Origin: Clitoria ternatea
Lineage: Eukaryota; Streptophyta; Magnoliopsida; Fabales; Fabaceae
Direction of reading: 5' to 3'
Length of the DNA stretch: 64,000 bases
NCBI GenBank assembly: GCA_037962975.1
Contig: CM075669.1
Span: 82,132,001-82,196,000 of the forward strand
In this document: in pieces, positions 10,981 to 23,300 of the stretch
Position numbering within the stretch: the stretch's first letter is position 1
Layout: the number at the start of each line of letters is the position of its first letter
Program-made: the position numbers and the translations under genes
Notes under the pieces: model-generated
Database searches by the model: none
Seen by the model: only the letters and a program-made list of their open reading frames with translations
Told to the model about the DNA's origin: nothing

Positions 10981-12495
10981 TGTTAGTCCTCAAATTTACA
11001 ATAAATTTCTTAAAAAAATTTTGTCAGAAATAATAAAAATTAGTTTAATTTATTAGAAATTTAGGTTTTAAGTGTAATAAATAGAAGTTATTGGAAATTA
11101 TCTGCCTTGATCAAATTTCTCTAGTTTTACAGTGATAAATTAAAGAAAATCAAGAGAAAATTGAAAAACTAGAGAGCTGATGCATAGCATCAACACCACG
11201 CATAGTGTGAGAACTTCTGATGCTGACGCTACGCGTCACAGCCACGCGTAGCGTCAGAAGCTACGTGGACTCCATTTCCAGGTGGCCAAGCACTCAACAT
11301 AAAAGCCAAATAATGGCCAACCCACTCACACTAGATGCCAAAACAGAGTGGGAGACAATTAGCCCAATGTCTGCTGATGATTTTAATTAATTAATATCAA
11401 TAATGGGCTTAATCATGTGCGTTTAATGGGGGTTGAGTCAGGAACCTGAAGCTACGTGCCAGGACCCTTCCTCAGCCCTATAATTAGGCCACTTCCAAGG
11501 CATTGATGGCATCCAATTTTCACTTTTGAGATTCAGAGTCCTCTTCCTTTCTTTCGAGTTTGAGAGTTTGTATGTTTAGAGTGATTTTTAGATACTTGAG
11601 CGTGTTTTGTAGTATTATGAATTCGTGTATCGTGAAGTGTTTCCACACCTTCGTAATGTCGATCTTTGTAAGTGTTGTTTTTACTTTTACCATGTGTAAC
11701 TAAATTGTTTATGTTGGAATTTGGTGAATCAATCTATTATATGATGTTGTGATTATAACCTATGCATGTTTATGATTCAAGTACCATGTTAGTATTTCAA
11801 TCTTTTGTTATTATGAATATCAAATGGGAGAATGATTTTCATGCATATTGAAACTTATTTTATTAGTTTGAATGTCAAACGGGAGAATGATTATTCATGC
11901 CAAATTAAAATCTCTTTTAATGAAAGTAAAAGTTGAAATACCCTTAATATGCCAATTATTAGGGATAGAGTTGGTGATTATTGTTGCCATAAGGCCAGGA
12001 CTTAATGCAAGTTTTTATTGAGAAAGCTTATGAGGGATCGGACTTTACAGTAATTACTTAGAATTTATATCACGAGGGATCGGTTATAATGATTTTAAGC
12101 TGCAATAACATGAACTTGATAATTAAATATGCATGTTTGCAATCATTTCATTATATTTTAATGCGAGGATCCTAATTCCAACATAATTTGTTAATCTGTA
12201 TTTTTACCTCAAGTATCTGAGTTATTCTGAATTACATCTCAACCTTCTAAATAGATTTTTTCTTTACCACCTTTTTACCATATGAACAAATCAATCATCA
12301 ATTTTGTGAATATTGTATGTATTGTTTATAAATCCTTCTTTTGTTAATAAGTTTTGATATATTTTCCATAGTAAATAGAAATTACTGTGAATTACTAGAA
12401 CTTTCAATATTAGTGGAGCGATATCTAAATTTGAAAACTACAAATGATTGGTGTGCTTGCTAATTAAAAGACCCAACAATATTCAGGGTTTAACA
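10981..12495 (+). repeat. Element A 3' LTR
   Basis: Aligns end to end with 642-2154, starting TGTTAGTCCTC and ending GGTTTAACA, followed by ATAAC. Several differences from the 5' LTR fall at CpG sites in the ACGCGTAGCGTC-type motifs. Confidence 0.92.
11180..11460. repeat. ACGCGTAGCGTC-like motif cluster, element A 3' LTR
   Basis: Five copies at positions matching the 5' LTR cluster. CpG versus TpG/CpA differences separate the two LTRs here. Confidence 0.85.
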
Positions 12496-12500
12496 ATAAC
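12496..12500. repeat. Target-site duplication of element A, right copy (ATAAC)
   Basis: Exact match to 637-641. Element B leader resumes from here. Confidence 0.9.
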
Positions 12501-12531
12501 ATCTATTAAGTCTCTATCAAGAGCAAGCAAT

Positions 12532-12543
12532 GCTCTGATACCA
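12532..12543 (-). other. Primer-binding site of element B
   Basis: On the minus strand TGGTATCAGAGC lies 3 bp after the LTR end. This is the initiator-Met-tRNA type site common in chromovirus and copia elements. It fixes the minus-strand orientation and identifies 12547-18280 as the 5' LTR. Confidence 0.88.
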
Positions 12544-12689
12544 GGTTGAGATGCCCCAAAAATAAGGGTAAATTTTTCACGATTTTAAACTAATTAAAGA
12601 ATAGAAGAAACCACGAGAAAAATCATTAATGAGTAACCCCTGATCATTTTAAATAACCTATCCCATATATGAAGATATGATAAGGTGAG

Positions 12690-12890
12690 TAAATTGAGTC
12701 AAGCTTGCATGAATCAATTCAAGCTTGCATGAATTGATTGTTCCTGGACCTCATGAACAATGTTTTCAGAGAGCTTTTAATCGATTCATGCAAGGGCTTG
12801 AATCGATTCAAGCTGCTATGGATTTAGGAACAGTAAAAATAATGTGCCTTGACTCGATTCACACACTGTTGTGAATCGGTTCATGACAAC
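12690..12890. repeat. GAATCGATTC palindrome cluster in element B LTR
   Basis: About six to seven degenerate copies of GAATCGATTC, a perfect palindrome, with flanks CATG or AAGC, alternate in both orientations. Confidence 0.75.
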
Positions 12891-13107
12891 ATAGAGGCCC
12901 TTTTATGCAGAAAATTAATATTTTTAGACTTTTAACCCCCCTAACTTTTTCACATGAGTTCTAATGCCTACCAAATTTTGACATCAACTTGTATACATCA
13001 TTTGTGATGTGTAGCCACCAGCCGCACTAAAAACTTCCCAAAAACGAGAGAGTTATGCGTATAAATGCGTTTCACTCATTTTGAGGCTTTTTTGTGCAAC
13101 TCAAGGA

Positions 13108-15085
13108 CCTATTCTCAATGGACTTGGTCCATTCCAATTTCTACAAGTCACAAATCATGAATTTAAGCTATTGGAGTCATTATATACCATTAAAACTACT
13201 TAAAACACAATTTGACCCTATTGGTTCCTCAAATAGGCATGAAAATCAAAACACAACATTTGATACACTTCATAAAACATTGTATTTCATGAATTAACAT
13301 CATTCATTCATCACTTGGGTAATAATTTCAGCCCCATAACTAACATCATACATTGTCTAGGTCATAATAAAAAATTAGCCATACATGTAGTGTCCAATTT
13401 TCACCTATGACCTCCAAAACAAATATACACCAATCCAAATACATATTAAGCATACACCTTTCATCACATGCTATACAAAATCATTACACGCCGGCCAAGG
13501 CACTTCCTATACACTAATTTACCTCCACCATCAAAATGCATATTTCCAAAACGTATAATCTCACTTCCATGAGTGTCCTGCATCACAAGGCTAAAAATAG
13601 ACAATATGGGAGAGTGAGTTATACATTCCAAAGGATGAAAATGAATACAATGTGATTGTGTGCATATGCATTCAACATCATGTATACTTTGCATCAACAT
13701 ATCATTCATCATCATAATTATCATCATCTCACCAATCATACATATAACTTAATCATCCTTATAGGTTATAACAAAGTATATATGCATACACACAATTGAA
13801 CCCCTCATCATATTGGGCTATTACACATAAAATCACTATACAACATACATGTATTTGTATTCAAATCTTTAATGTTATCTTTAGGTATTTTCTCACCCAA
13901 TCACAACCATCACCATTTCTCATCACCTTTGGCATACCTCCTTGCTATATTTAAATGCTCTTAAGCTAATGCACATGCACAAGGAAGTAATATCAATTAC
14001 AGATCTGGCTGTGGGAATAATCACCAAATTGTGGGTCAAGTATGATCATATAACTATACCCCTATTGTAGTAGAAATATGTGTACACATATATCATCAAA
14101 TTCCATTCATATCATTACATTTTACTAGTACCAAACCGCATCGCCCATCTTGCAACACCTGGCCATTTACACCATGACCACGGTAAACATCATAATCAAT
14201 ATAGAGGTGTTGCAGGCCGGCCATGATTCATACCATGGCGACTGTGATCCATAGGACCACCGGGGACATTTGCTCATCAAAGAGCCACCCCCATAGGGTT
14301 GGCCACATGCAGCTCCCCATAGCTATACATGCACGGCTTCATGACTCACACTCCGAGTCACAGGGGAAAATAAATATACTCATGCACCGAGTCGCCTTCC
14401 CACTGGGCCGGCTGGGAGAATCCCCTAACATTCCAACACCGGCGGCTATGTAGTATACCATGGATACAATGCAATGCAAATCATAATGCATTCTCACAAC
14501 TACGCATCCTAATTATGCCACTTATCAATCATCACCTTCATCAACATCACCACTCAAACTCTTGGTGGATTTTATTTTAATCAATCATTGCCATTGTTAT
14601 ACATTTTCAATATAGCATCTGAACACTTTCATGAATCACAATACAAGTTCATCTTGTATCAATCATAATGGCTATACAATTTTCATCATCAATACTTATA
14701 AATCAATAATCAATAAATTAAGGCATGCTAATCATCCATCTTCATTCTCATTTATCATGGATAATGATCATTCAACATTCATGGTGAACATAACACAATC
14801 ACATCATCATCAAGGCATTACACTAGCCAAATAATTTAACATCACCATTTAGCATACCATGAATATTCCAAATGCACAAGATATGTTGCCAAGCATATTC
14901 ATCATCATCATGTTTATCAACCACAAATCATCATTTCCATTCGAACAAGGAAAACATGCATATTGTCTCACATATGACAATCAAACATTACCCAATTCAT
15001 GCATTTAGAATATAAAACTCCTCTCCTACCTTAAGGGAAGAATTCCGAGTGATACGACGTTCCCGCCTCGTTGTTTGGAATGGGT
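13108..15085 (-). repeat. Tandem duplication in element B LTR, unit 1 (1978 bp)
   Basis: CCTATTCTCAATGGA at 13108 recurs at 15086. The two units match along their full length with scattered single-base differences. Confidence 0.93.
14211..14460 (-). repeat. LTR block shared by elements B, C and F (B unit 1 copy)
   Basis: GC-richer block with landmarks GCCATGATTCATACC, AAAGAGCCACCC and CCCACTGGGCC. Copies also lie at 16189-16438 (B unit 2), about 21965-22210 (C) and about 48838-49085 (F). Confidence 0.8.
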
Positions 15086-17069
15086 CCTATTCTCAATGGA
15101 ATTGGTCCATTCCAATTTCTACAAGTCACAAATCATGAATTTAAGCTATTGGGGTCATTATATACCATTAAAACTACTTAAAACACAATTTGACCCTATT
15201 GGTTCCTCAAATAGGCATGAAAATCAAAACACAACATTTGATATACTTCATAAAACATTGTATTTCATGAATTAACATCATCCATTCATCCCTTGGGCAA
15301 TAATTTCAGCCCCATAACTAACATCATACATTGTCTAGGTCATAATAAAAAATTAGCCATACATGTAGGGTCCAATTTTCACCTATGACCTCCAAAACTT
15401 ATATACACCAATCCAAATACATATTAAGCATACACCTTTCATCACATACTATACAAAATCATTACTCGCCGGCCAAGGCACTTCCTATACACTAATTTAC
15501 CTCCACCATCAAAATGCACATTTCCAAAAGGTATAATCTCACTTCCATGAGTGTCTTGCATCACAAGGCTAAAAAAAGACAACATGGGAGAGTGAGTTAT
15601 ACATTCCAAAGGATGAAAATGAATACAACGTGATTGTGTGCATATGCATTCAACATCATGTATACTTTGCATCAACATATCATTCATCATCATAATTATC
15701 ATCATCTCACCAATCATACACATAACTCAATCATCCTTATAGGTTATAACAAAGTATATATGCATACACACAATTGAACCCCTCATCATATTGGGCTATT
15801 ACATATAAAATCACTATACAACATACATGTATTTGTATTCAAATCTTTAATGTTGTCTTTAGGTATTTTCTCACCCAATCACAACCATCACCATTTCTCA
15901 TCACCTTTAGCATACCTCCTTGCTATATTTAAATGCTCTTAAGCTAATGCACATGCACAAGGAAGTAATATCAATTACAGATCTGGCTGTGGGAATAATC
16001 ACCAAATTGTGGGTCAAGTATGATCATATAACTATACCCCTATTATAGTAGAAAGATGTGTACACATATATCATCAAATTGTATTCATATCATTACGTTT
16101 TACTAGTACCAAACCGCATCGCCCATCTTGTAACACCTGGCCATTTACACCATGACCATAGTAAACATCATAATCAATATAGAGGTGTTGCAGGCCGGCC
16201 ATGATTCATACCATGGCGGCTGTGATCCATAGGACCACCGGGGACATTTGCTCATCAAAGAGCCACCCCCATAGGGTTGGCCACATGCAGCTCCCCATAG
16301 CTATACATGCACGGCTTCATGACTCACACTTCGAGTCACAGGGGAAAATAAATATACTCATGCACCGAGTCGCCTTCCCACTGGGCCGGCTGGGAGAATC
16401 CCCTAACATTCCAACACCGGCGGCTATGTAGTATACCATGAATGCAATGCAATGAAAATCATAATGCATTCTCATAACTACGCATCCTAATTATGCCACT
16501 CATCAATCATCACCTTCATCAACATCACCACTCAAACTCTTGGTGGATTTTATTTTAATCAACCATTGCCATTGTTATACATTTTCAATATAGCATCTGA
16601 ACACTTTCATGAATCACAATACAAGTTCATCTTGTATCAATCACAATGGCTATACAATTTTTATCATCAATACTTATAAATCAATAATCAATAAATTAAG
16701 GCATGCTAATCATCCATCTTCATTCTCATTTATCATGGATAATGATCATTCAACATTCATGGTGAACATAACACAATCACATCATCATCAAGGCATTACA
16801 CTAGCCAAATAATTTAACATCACCATTTAGCATACCATGAATATTCCAAATGCACAAGATATGTTGCCAAGCATATTCATCATCATCATCATCATGTTTA
16901 TCAACCACAAATCATCATTTCCATTCGAACAAGGAAAACATGCATATTGTCTCACATATGACAATCAAACATTACCCAATTCATCCATTTAGAATATAAA
17001 ACTCCTCTCCTACCTTAAGGGAAGAATTCCGAGTGATACGACGTTCCCGCCTCGTTGTTCAGAATGGGT
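15086..17069 (-). repeat. Tandem duplication in element B LTR, unit 2 (1984 bp)
   Basis: Second unit, ending at GGGT before CCTAC at 17070. The length difference from unit 1 includes an extra CAT/ATC trinucleotide run near 16880. Confidence 0.93.
16189..16438 (-). repeat. LTR block shared by elements B, C and F (B unit 2 copy)
   Basis: Near-identical to the unit 1 copy. The 76-codon plus-strand ORF across it is not kept in C or F, so it is not treated as coding. Confidence 0.8.
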
Positions 17070-18280
17070 CCTACATTTCATAAGGCACATATCATTATTT
17101 TCTACTCAAAATCATCAAGATTCACATATTCTAATCTAACACTTAGTGTTTACAACTTTATCATTATCAAGTCATTTTCCATTTCATCAATTTCACCTCA
17201 ACCACCATGGGTTAGGCATTCAAGTTCATTTTTACGCATTTAAGGCCATACCCACAAAAGGGTTGACATAACAATGGCCATTAATCATCATTAATGGCCA
17301 CCTACCATTATCAACATCAACTCCCACCACCAATAAATATTCTCTTAACACATTTACTCATTCCCATTATTCAAATATCATTCATTCCCTCCTTAAATCA
17401 CTTTCCAACCAACATTAATCATTTTCCCCAATTTCCACAAGTTAGGGTTTCTCTAAAATCCTACAACATCATAAATGCATATCATCTTCTACCATTCCAA
17501 GCATCAATTTTTGTGTACCCCATTAATGGTCCATAAATCTTGCATTTAAAACTACCCCACCTTAGGGTTTCCATATTAATGGCTTCTCCCAACCACCTAT
17601 TTGAATTTAATACACTTCCAAACACATAAAACCTATAACCAAGGGCATAAGCTCAAAGAAAAAGGAGAGAAACTTACCTCTACCAATACACAACAATGAG
17701 CTTTAGAAGGAGAAAAGTGGGTGACGAAAATTGAGGGAGAAGGAATGAGAGGCTTCAAATCAATGTCACCTCCTTTAAGCTTAGGGAAAACGAAAATGGA
17801 GGAGAAGGATGGGCACACCATTTGCTTAGGTTTTTGGAAAGAGAAGAAGAAGGAATGAAGGAGAAGAAGAAGATAGTGTTTGCCAAGGAGGATAGAGAGC
17901 CAACGTGAAAGTGAAGAGAGGGGAGTAGGTTTTATGTTTTAACTTTACCCCTTTCACTAAAATTTACCGTTTTACAACAAACAGGATCTCTGTTCAGGCT
18001 CAATACTTTATCTAAAAATTATTCTGAATACATATTTGAATTTCCAATAATATCCTTACCATCCCTGACCAACGGTACCTCAATCAGAGATACTTGGTCC
18101 GACACCCATATTTTAATTGGGTATATTTTCAGCTCATAAGACCTCAACAAATTATGAATAATTCCCAAAAATCTAAATTTATTTATTTCCAATATTTTGG
18201 GACATTAATTAACTCACATATAATCATTCAATATTTATTCCTCTTATTTAATCATTTATTTCAAAATCTGGGATGTTACA

Positions 18281-20030
18281 GACATCCTGTAAGAAACTCT
18301 AGAAATAGGCTCAGCGCCAGGAATCAGATCAATAAAAAATTCTACCTCACGTGGAAGTGGCAAACCAAGAACTTAATCAAGAAAAACATCTGGAAATTCA
18401 GAAACAATAGGAATTTCATAAGATTGGGATATACCACTCTCGTCAACTATCCAAAAGATCATAATGAGCTGAGAAATATCTTGCAGTTCAAAATGTTATG
18501 CTTTTAGAGTCGAAAAAATCATCGATTTATGATGACAATCCATTAAAACCTTATTGGTAGACAACCAATCCATGCCTAAAATGATCTCTAGGTCTTTCAT
18601 ATTCAAACATACGAGGGAAACAACAAATTTTCTACTCTCAAGAGTCATCTCAATATTTTCACATCGAGTTACCGATCTCAAACAGGTACCATTCGATGTA
18701 GTCACCATTAAAGCACCTCTCATCATACTAACAAGAAATTTCAAATGCCTAACACAATCCTTAAAAATAAAAGGGTAGGTAGCACCGAAATCAAAGATAA
18801 CACAAACAGAAGTGCCAAGAATTTTATACTTAATTTGGATAAGGTCTTCTGCTTATACGGCTTCTTCACCAGTGATGGCAAAGACTCTTCGAGCAGTTTG
18901 TGGTTGATTACCACCATTATGGTTGCCATTACGCCCATCATTACCATTACCTCGACCATTACCATTACGGCCTCCATTGTGATTACCATCACGGCAATCA
19001 TTACGACCACCATTATGACCACCATTGTTACTGTTTCCATGACCACGACCTCCAAAACCACCATGGCCTCCACGATTAACATTTTGATTTACATGAACAA
19101 TAATATTAACATTCATATTTCTTGCATTTAAAGGAAAATTGGAATGAATATGCCCTGATTTGTTGCATTGATAGCATACTACATCATCTTACGGATAATC
19201 TCTCGACAAGTAATTAACACCACATTTATAACATGCAAGTCCTTGGGCATTACCCTGACCTTGGTTACCATTACCATTATTATATCCACCGTGTCCTCTT
19301 GCATTAGAGGATCCACCATAAAAGAATTTCTTCTTTTTAAAGTGACTATGCCTCTTGAAGCTAGAAGACTGACCCTTCAACTTAGGTTCATGCTTGGTAT
19401 GACTCAAAGGAGCCATATCATCCTCTTCAAAGATTTGACACTTGTTCACAAGTATCGGAAAGCTTTTAATCTCTTAATGTCTAATAGCCCACTTGATTTC
19501 GGTCGTTAAGCCACTTTCAAACTTCACACATTTTGAAGTCTCGATTCCCTCTTATTGATAAAGGGGATAAAATGCACAAAGCTTTTCAAACTTGGAGACA
19601 TACTCTTCCACAGTCATATCACCTTGTTTCAATTCCATTAATTCAAGCTCTTTTTTATTTTTGTAACTTTTCAAAAAATATTTCCTCAAGAACTCAACTT
19701 TGAAATTCCCATATGTCAATGGGATATTAACAACCAACATACATCCTTTAGTAGGACGCCACCAAGATTCAGCCTCATCACGGATCATAAAGATCGTATA
19801 TTAAACCTTTTAAGCTTCAGAACACTCAAGCTTGCAAAGATTCTCTCTAGATCATTAATTCATACATGAGCTTACTCTTCAAGGAACTCAGAAGGTTTCC
19901 TCTTGAGAAAGCGATTAAGGCCTTGCGTACCTTGTCCCACATGTTGGTTGCCTTGCTTTTCCAAGAGATCAGCAAAGCGATTCAAAGCAGAAGTCATAAC
20001 AGCAACATCTCGATTATGCCTACCAGCTAT
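18281..20030 (-). pseudogene. Element C Gag with two zinc knuckles, and protease
   Basis: Read on the minus strand: Gag start at 20030, where the initiator ATG is now ATA. The Gag domain follows (RDEAESWWRPTKGCM near 19.77 kb, then VEEYVSKFEKLCAFYPLYQ). Two zinc-knuckle-like motifs follow (CYKCGVNYLSRDYP and CYQCNKSGHIHSNFPL). A low-complexity Asn-Gly-Arg linker encoded at about 18.9-19.07 kb precedes a protease segment with FDFGATYPFI (the active site normally reads D-S-G) and ILGMDWLSTN. It ends in the linker before RT. Both knuckles have lost the last Cys and the first has also lost its His. Several stops and shifts are present. The glycine-rich stretch is part of Gag, not a separate GRP gene. 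Confidence 0.82.
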
Positions 20031-20290
20031 GTTTTACACTTATAGATTAAGACATAGCTCACATAAGAAATCTAGACCATACAGTCATCTTTAACCATTA
20101 ACTAAGGTTCCAACATCTCATGGTCTACCAACACATTAATTCATAATCAAATATATCAAATATCAAGGCATAATCACAAGATATTCATCATTGAAGGTAA
20201 ATAGTGTAAGGAACTTTGCCTTAGTTAGCACAATTGAGAATATCAATCACAATTAAGCATATCAATCACAAAGATTTAAAAATGAGAAAA

Positions 20291-20307
20291 CCAGTCCTCT
20301 AATACCA
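20291..20307 (-). other. Primer-binding site of element C
   Basis: Minus-strand TGGTATTAGAGGACTGG lies 5 bp from the LTR end. It is a decayed form of the initiator-Met-tRNA site also seen in element B. Confidence 0.8.
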
Positions 20308-20312
20308 CCCGA

Positions 20313-23300
20313 TGTGACACCCTGATTCGCCAGATCTGAATCCCGATGTAAATATAAATAATTGATAGAAATATGAATACATTTTTTATTGTTTAAATCT
20401 CTACAACAATCGACTTACATCAAGACCTAAACCACTAAAAATCAGAGGCCACAATGTATACACAATGATATCTAAAACAACAGAAAAGAGTTCAGTGTAT
20501 ACCGGACATCATCCCTTCCCATATATGAAAATATGAGAAGAGATCTAAAGAAAAACATAATATAAATAACAAAGATTAGTGAAAACATACTCATTAGATT
20601 ACGTATTTAAGCCATAAAGCAATGAGGTTAAGTACAGTACCCAAAGGGATGCAAATGACCAAGCTATTGTGTGAAAACAAAATAAATTTTAGGCATCTGC
20701 TAGATTATTCACGGCCTAGCTATGGTTCTCTCCAGGGTCATGGTTAAATCTACCTAGAAACCAATTTTTATATCCTACTGGTAGAGGGTTCCAGGGCTTG
20801 GCCTTGGTTTTTGCCAGGGTTATGGTTTTCTTTGCCAAAGCCACACCTTGGCACCTGTTTTCCATGCTGTTAGGACCCTTTTCTCTTGCACTTCTAGGGA
20901 TCATTTTGGCACATGAAAATCACTTTATGTAAGTCACAAAAACATGGAAAACATCACAAAATCATCAACACCATGCCTATTTTATACATCGACAACGCGT
21001 CTTAACCTTAACAATTTCAAAGTCTCATTAAATCAAGAATTTTTCGTCAATATAAACATCCTTGCCATTACAATGGCTACCGAATTCACGATGTTTAAAA
21101 TATCCATATGGTCATGTACAAAAGAATTGGCCTAGGTATACAAAAGTATACACAAAAAAATATATGTCTATATACAAAATACATTAGGCCATTACCATCA
21201 ACATCAACATCAACACCATTATCATCAAAATACATACTGTCTAAATTTTAAAAGATTGCCAGCCAAGGCATTCCATTACAACTATTTTACCTTTCGCAGG
21301 CAAAACACAAGTTCCAAAATAGAATGCATCTCACCCCATGCAAGTCCTGCAATCACAATACTAAAAAGAGACAACATGGGAGAGTGGGTATTACATTTGA
21401 AATGACAAAATTGAATACATTGTGATCATGAGTACATGCATATAAACATGTGTGCTTTGTATCACAACATCAATCATCACTAAGTCATATCAATATATCT
21501 TCATAGCCATATAAACGCTCATCAATTAAACTCAGAGTAAGCATATACACATTCACATAACCATTTCCTTCCATTATATTAGGCCATTACACGTCTTGTC
21601 TTAAATTGACTTATATCTCATTTTAAATATTTTGCTTGTCAATTTTAGGGTTTCAATCTCCCAATTCTACCATCCTCATTCATTACCTTAATATCTCAAT
21701 CTCATTTGGCACATCACCAGACTATATGCAAATGTTTTTAAGTTAATGTGTATGCACAAATAATTATACTTAACAAAATCAGATCTGACTGCAAGAAATA
21801 ATCAACACATATAGGTTTATATTGTAGTATCAACAACAATGTGTACACTATTTACATCATTAATTGATATTTTACTGGTACTAAACTGCATCACCCATAA
21901 TGCAACACTTGTCATATCATAATGACAGCGAAAGCAGTAACAACAACAAAGCTTTTATAAAATGGTGTTGTGGGCCAACCATGATTTCTCACTATGATAG
22001 TTGTGATTTAATAGAACCACTAGGGAAACTTGCTCCTCAAAGAGCCACCCCTATAGGTCAACCACATGTAATCCCCCATGATTAAGCATGGTCAGCTTAT
22101 GATTCAATCATCGAATCACTAGGGTAACAAAATACTCGTTCACTGAGCCGCTCTCCCACTGGGCCAACTAGAGGAGCCCCTAGTATCCCATACCGGCAGC
22201 TATACAAATATGCCAAGGATGCAATGCAGATGCAAATAATATGCAATCTCACACTATGCATCCTACTATGCTACTTATCAATCATTCATCATCATTCTCA
22301 TCAATATCACCACCCAAATCTTATTGGATTTTAATTTCAATTAATCTTGCCATTGTTTTAATTTTTGGTGCGGCATTCACAATCTCTTTAATCGTTTTAA
22401 ATTTTTCATGATCATTACCAACTCAACATTTGACCTTAAACATAATGACATTCAATCATTATCTCAACAAATTCATCATCACTCATGGATGTGTCACACA
22501 ACAATAGATCATACATTTTTCATCATCAATCATCACATCTCATCAATACTGGTGAAATATACATAATTGTCACAATAAGACATAGGCACACCTTTTTTCC
22601 AAAACTTCAAATCAATATCGATTACCACTAAAGACACACCACCTGTATATTCTAAATGCACTCATATATTTTCCAAGCAAGACACCACCACAATGTCCAA
22701 CATTACAAGGAATAAAAACAACAATAACAAGGAAAATATGAGTAACATGACATACAACAATCATCAATTATTCAACTCATGCATTTAGAATATAAAATTC
22801 TCTTCTATCTCAAGAAAAGAAGTTCAGACGACTTGACAGTCCCGTCTTGTCAACCAGATTTTGTCCTACAATTAATATATATAAATACAATTAATTTACC
22901 TATCAAGGCATCATTCAAAATCTTAAAGGCAAAATAAACAATTTCATGACTTCCATCATGTTCTAGACATTTAATGAATATCAATTTCTTACATCATTAG
23001 GTTTTAGGAATTCCTTCCCTTAAATCAAGATTTCCTATAATCTAAGTGGTTTACATACGCCAAGACTCAAGGATACCAATTCACACCAAACACTTTACCC
23101 ATCATCCATAATGGGTTTCTAATGTCTCAAAATACCATTTTCTTATTGTCCAAGCCAAACATAACAATAATGCAATTTCCACCACATTTAACAACTTAGA
23201 GCATTATTATACTTCCTTGATTTTTCAAGTTTCCAACATCAATAATTATTATCATTCATTCCAAAAATTCATTTCCACATAAAAAATCATTCTCACGCTA

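Larger units (their letters stand above)
642..12495 (+). mobile_element. Element A: non-autonomous Athila-like Ty3/gypsy retrotransposon
   Basis: Complete two-LTR element of about 11.85 kb flanked by ATAAC on both sides. In order: LTR, primer site of the tRNA-Asp-like Athila type, gag (broken by solo LTR D), protease, a spacer, an accessory ORF, an AT-rich spacer, a purine tract, and the second LTR. Between the protease and the spacer there is no RT, RNase H or integrase. The sequence passes straight into the short segment that normally follows pol in Athila-type elements (GGGAGGCAACCC, near 7216). I infer that it moved using enzymes of a relative. The two LTRs differ by scattered substitutions, roughly 5% by eye. 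Confidence 0.85.
1..18280 (-). mobile_element. Element B: Tekay/Del-like Ty3/gypsy retrotransposon (interrupted, partial)
   Basis: Minus-strand element made of a 5' LTR (12547-18280), primer site, short leader, then, after the inserted element A, more leader and the start of gag running off the left edge. Leader sequence on each side of A (to 641 and from 12496) is joined by an exact 5-bp duplication, which shows these are halves of one element. The right LTR end abuts the protease/RT boundary of element C, so B appears to have inserted into C. The other LTR and pol are outside the window. Confidence 0.8.
12547..18280 (-). repeat. Element B 5' LTR, unusually long, with internal duplication
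   Basis: Plus-strand ends are TGAGATGCCCC and GGGATGTTACA, so the LTR starts TGTAACATCCC on its own strand. Length is about 5.73 kb, of which about 2.0 kb is explained by a tandem duplication (13108-17069). It contains a GAATCGATTC motif cluster near its 3' end and two copies of a block shared with LTRs C and F. Small ORFs found in pairs, for example near 14223 and 16201, are duplicates of LTR sequence. Confidence 0.85.

Noticed and set aside
12496..12500. LTR A ending earlier at CCCAACA with an imperfect duplication
   Set aside because: Extending both LTRs to TTAACA gives an exact ATAAC duplication, which is the better solution.
13464..15723. Met/Ile-rich minus-strand ORF pair in LTR B
   Set aside because: Low-complexity CAT/ATC-rich LTR sequence duplicated with the unit; no recognisable protein.
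14223..16431. Pair of conserved 76-codon ORFs in LTR B
   Set aside because: Conserved only because the DNA is a tandem duplicate; the frame is not kept in the related blocks of LTRs C and F.
18745..19131. Plus-strand Thr/Ile-rich ORF across the element C linker
   Set aside because: Antisense shadow of the repetitive Gag linker.
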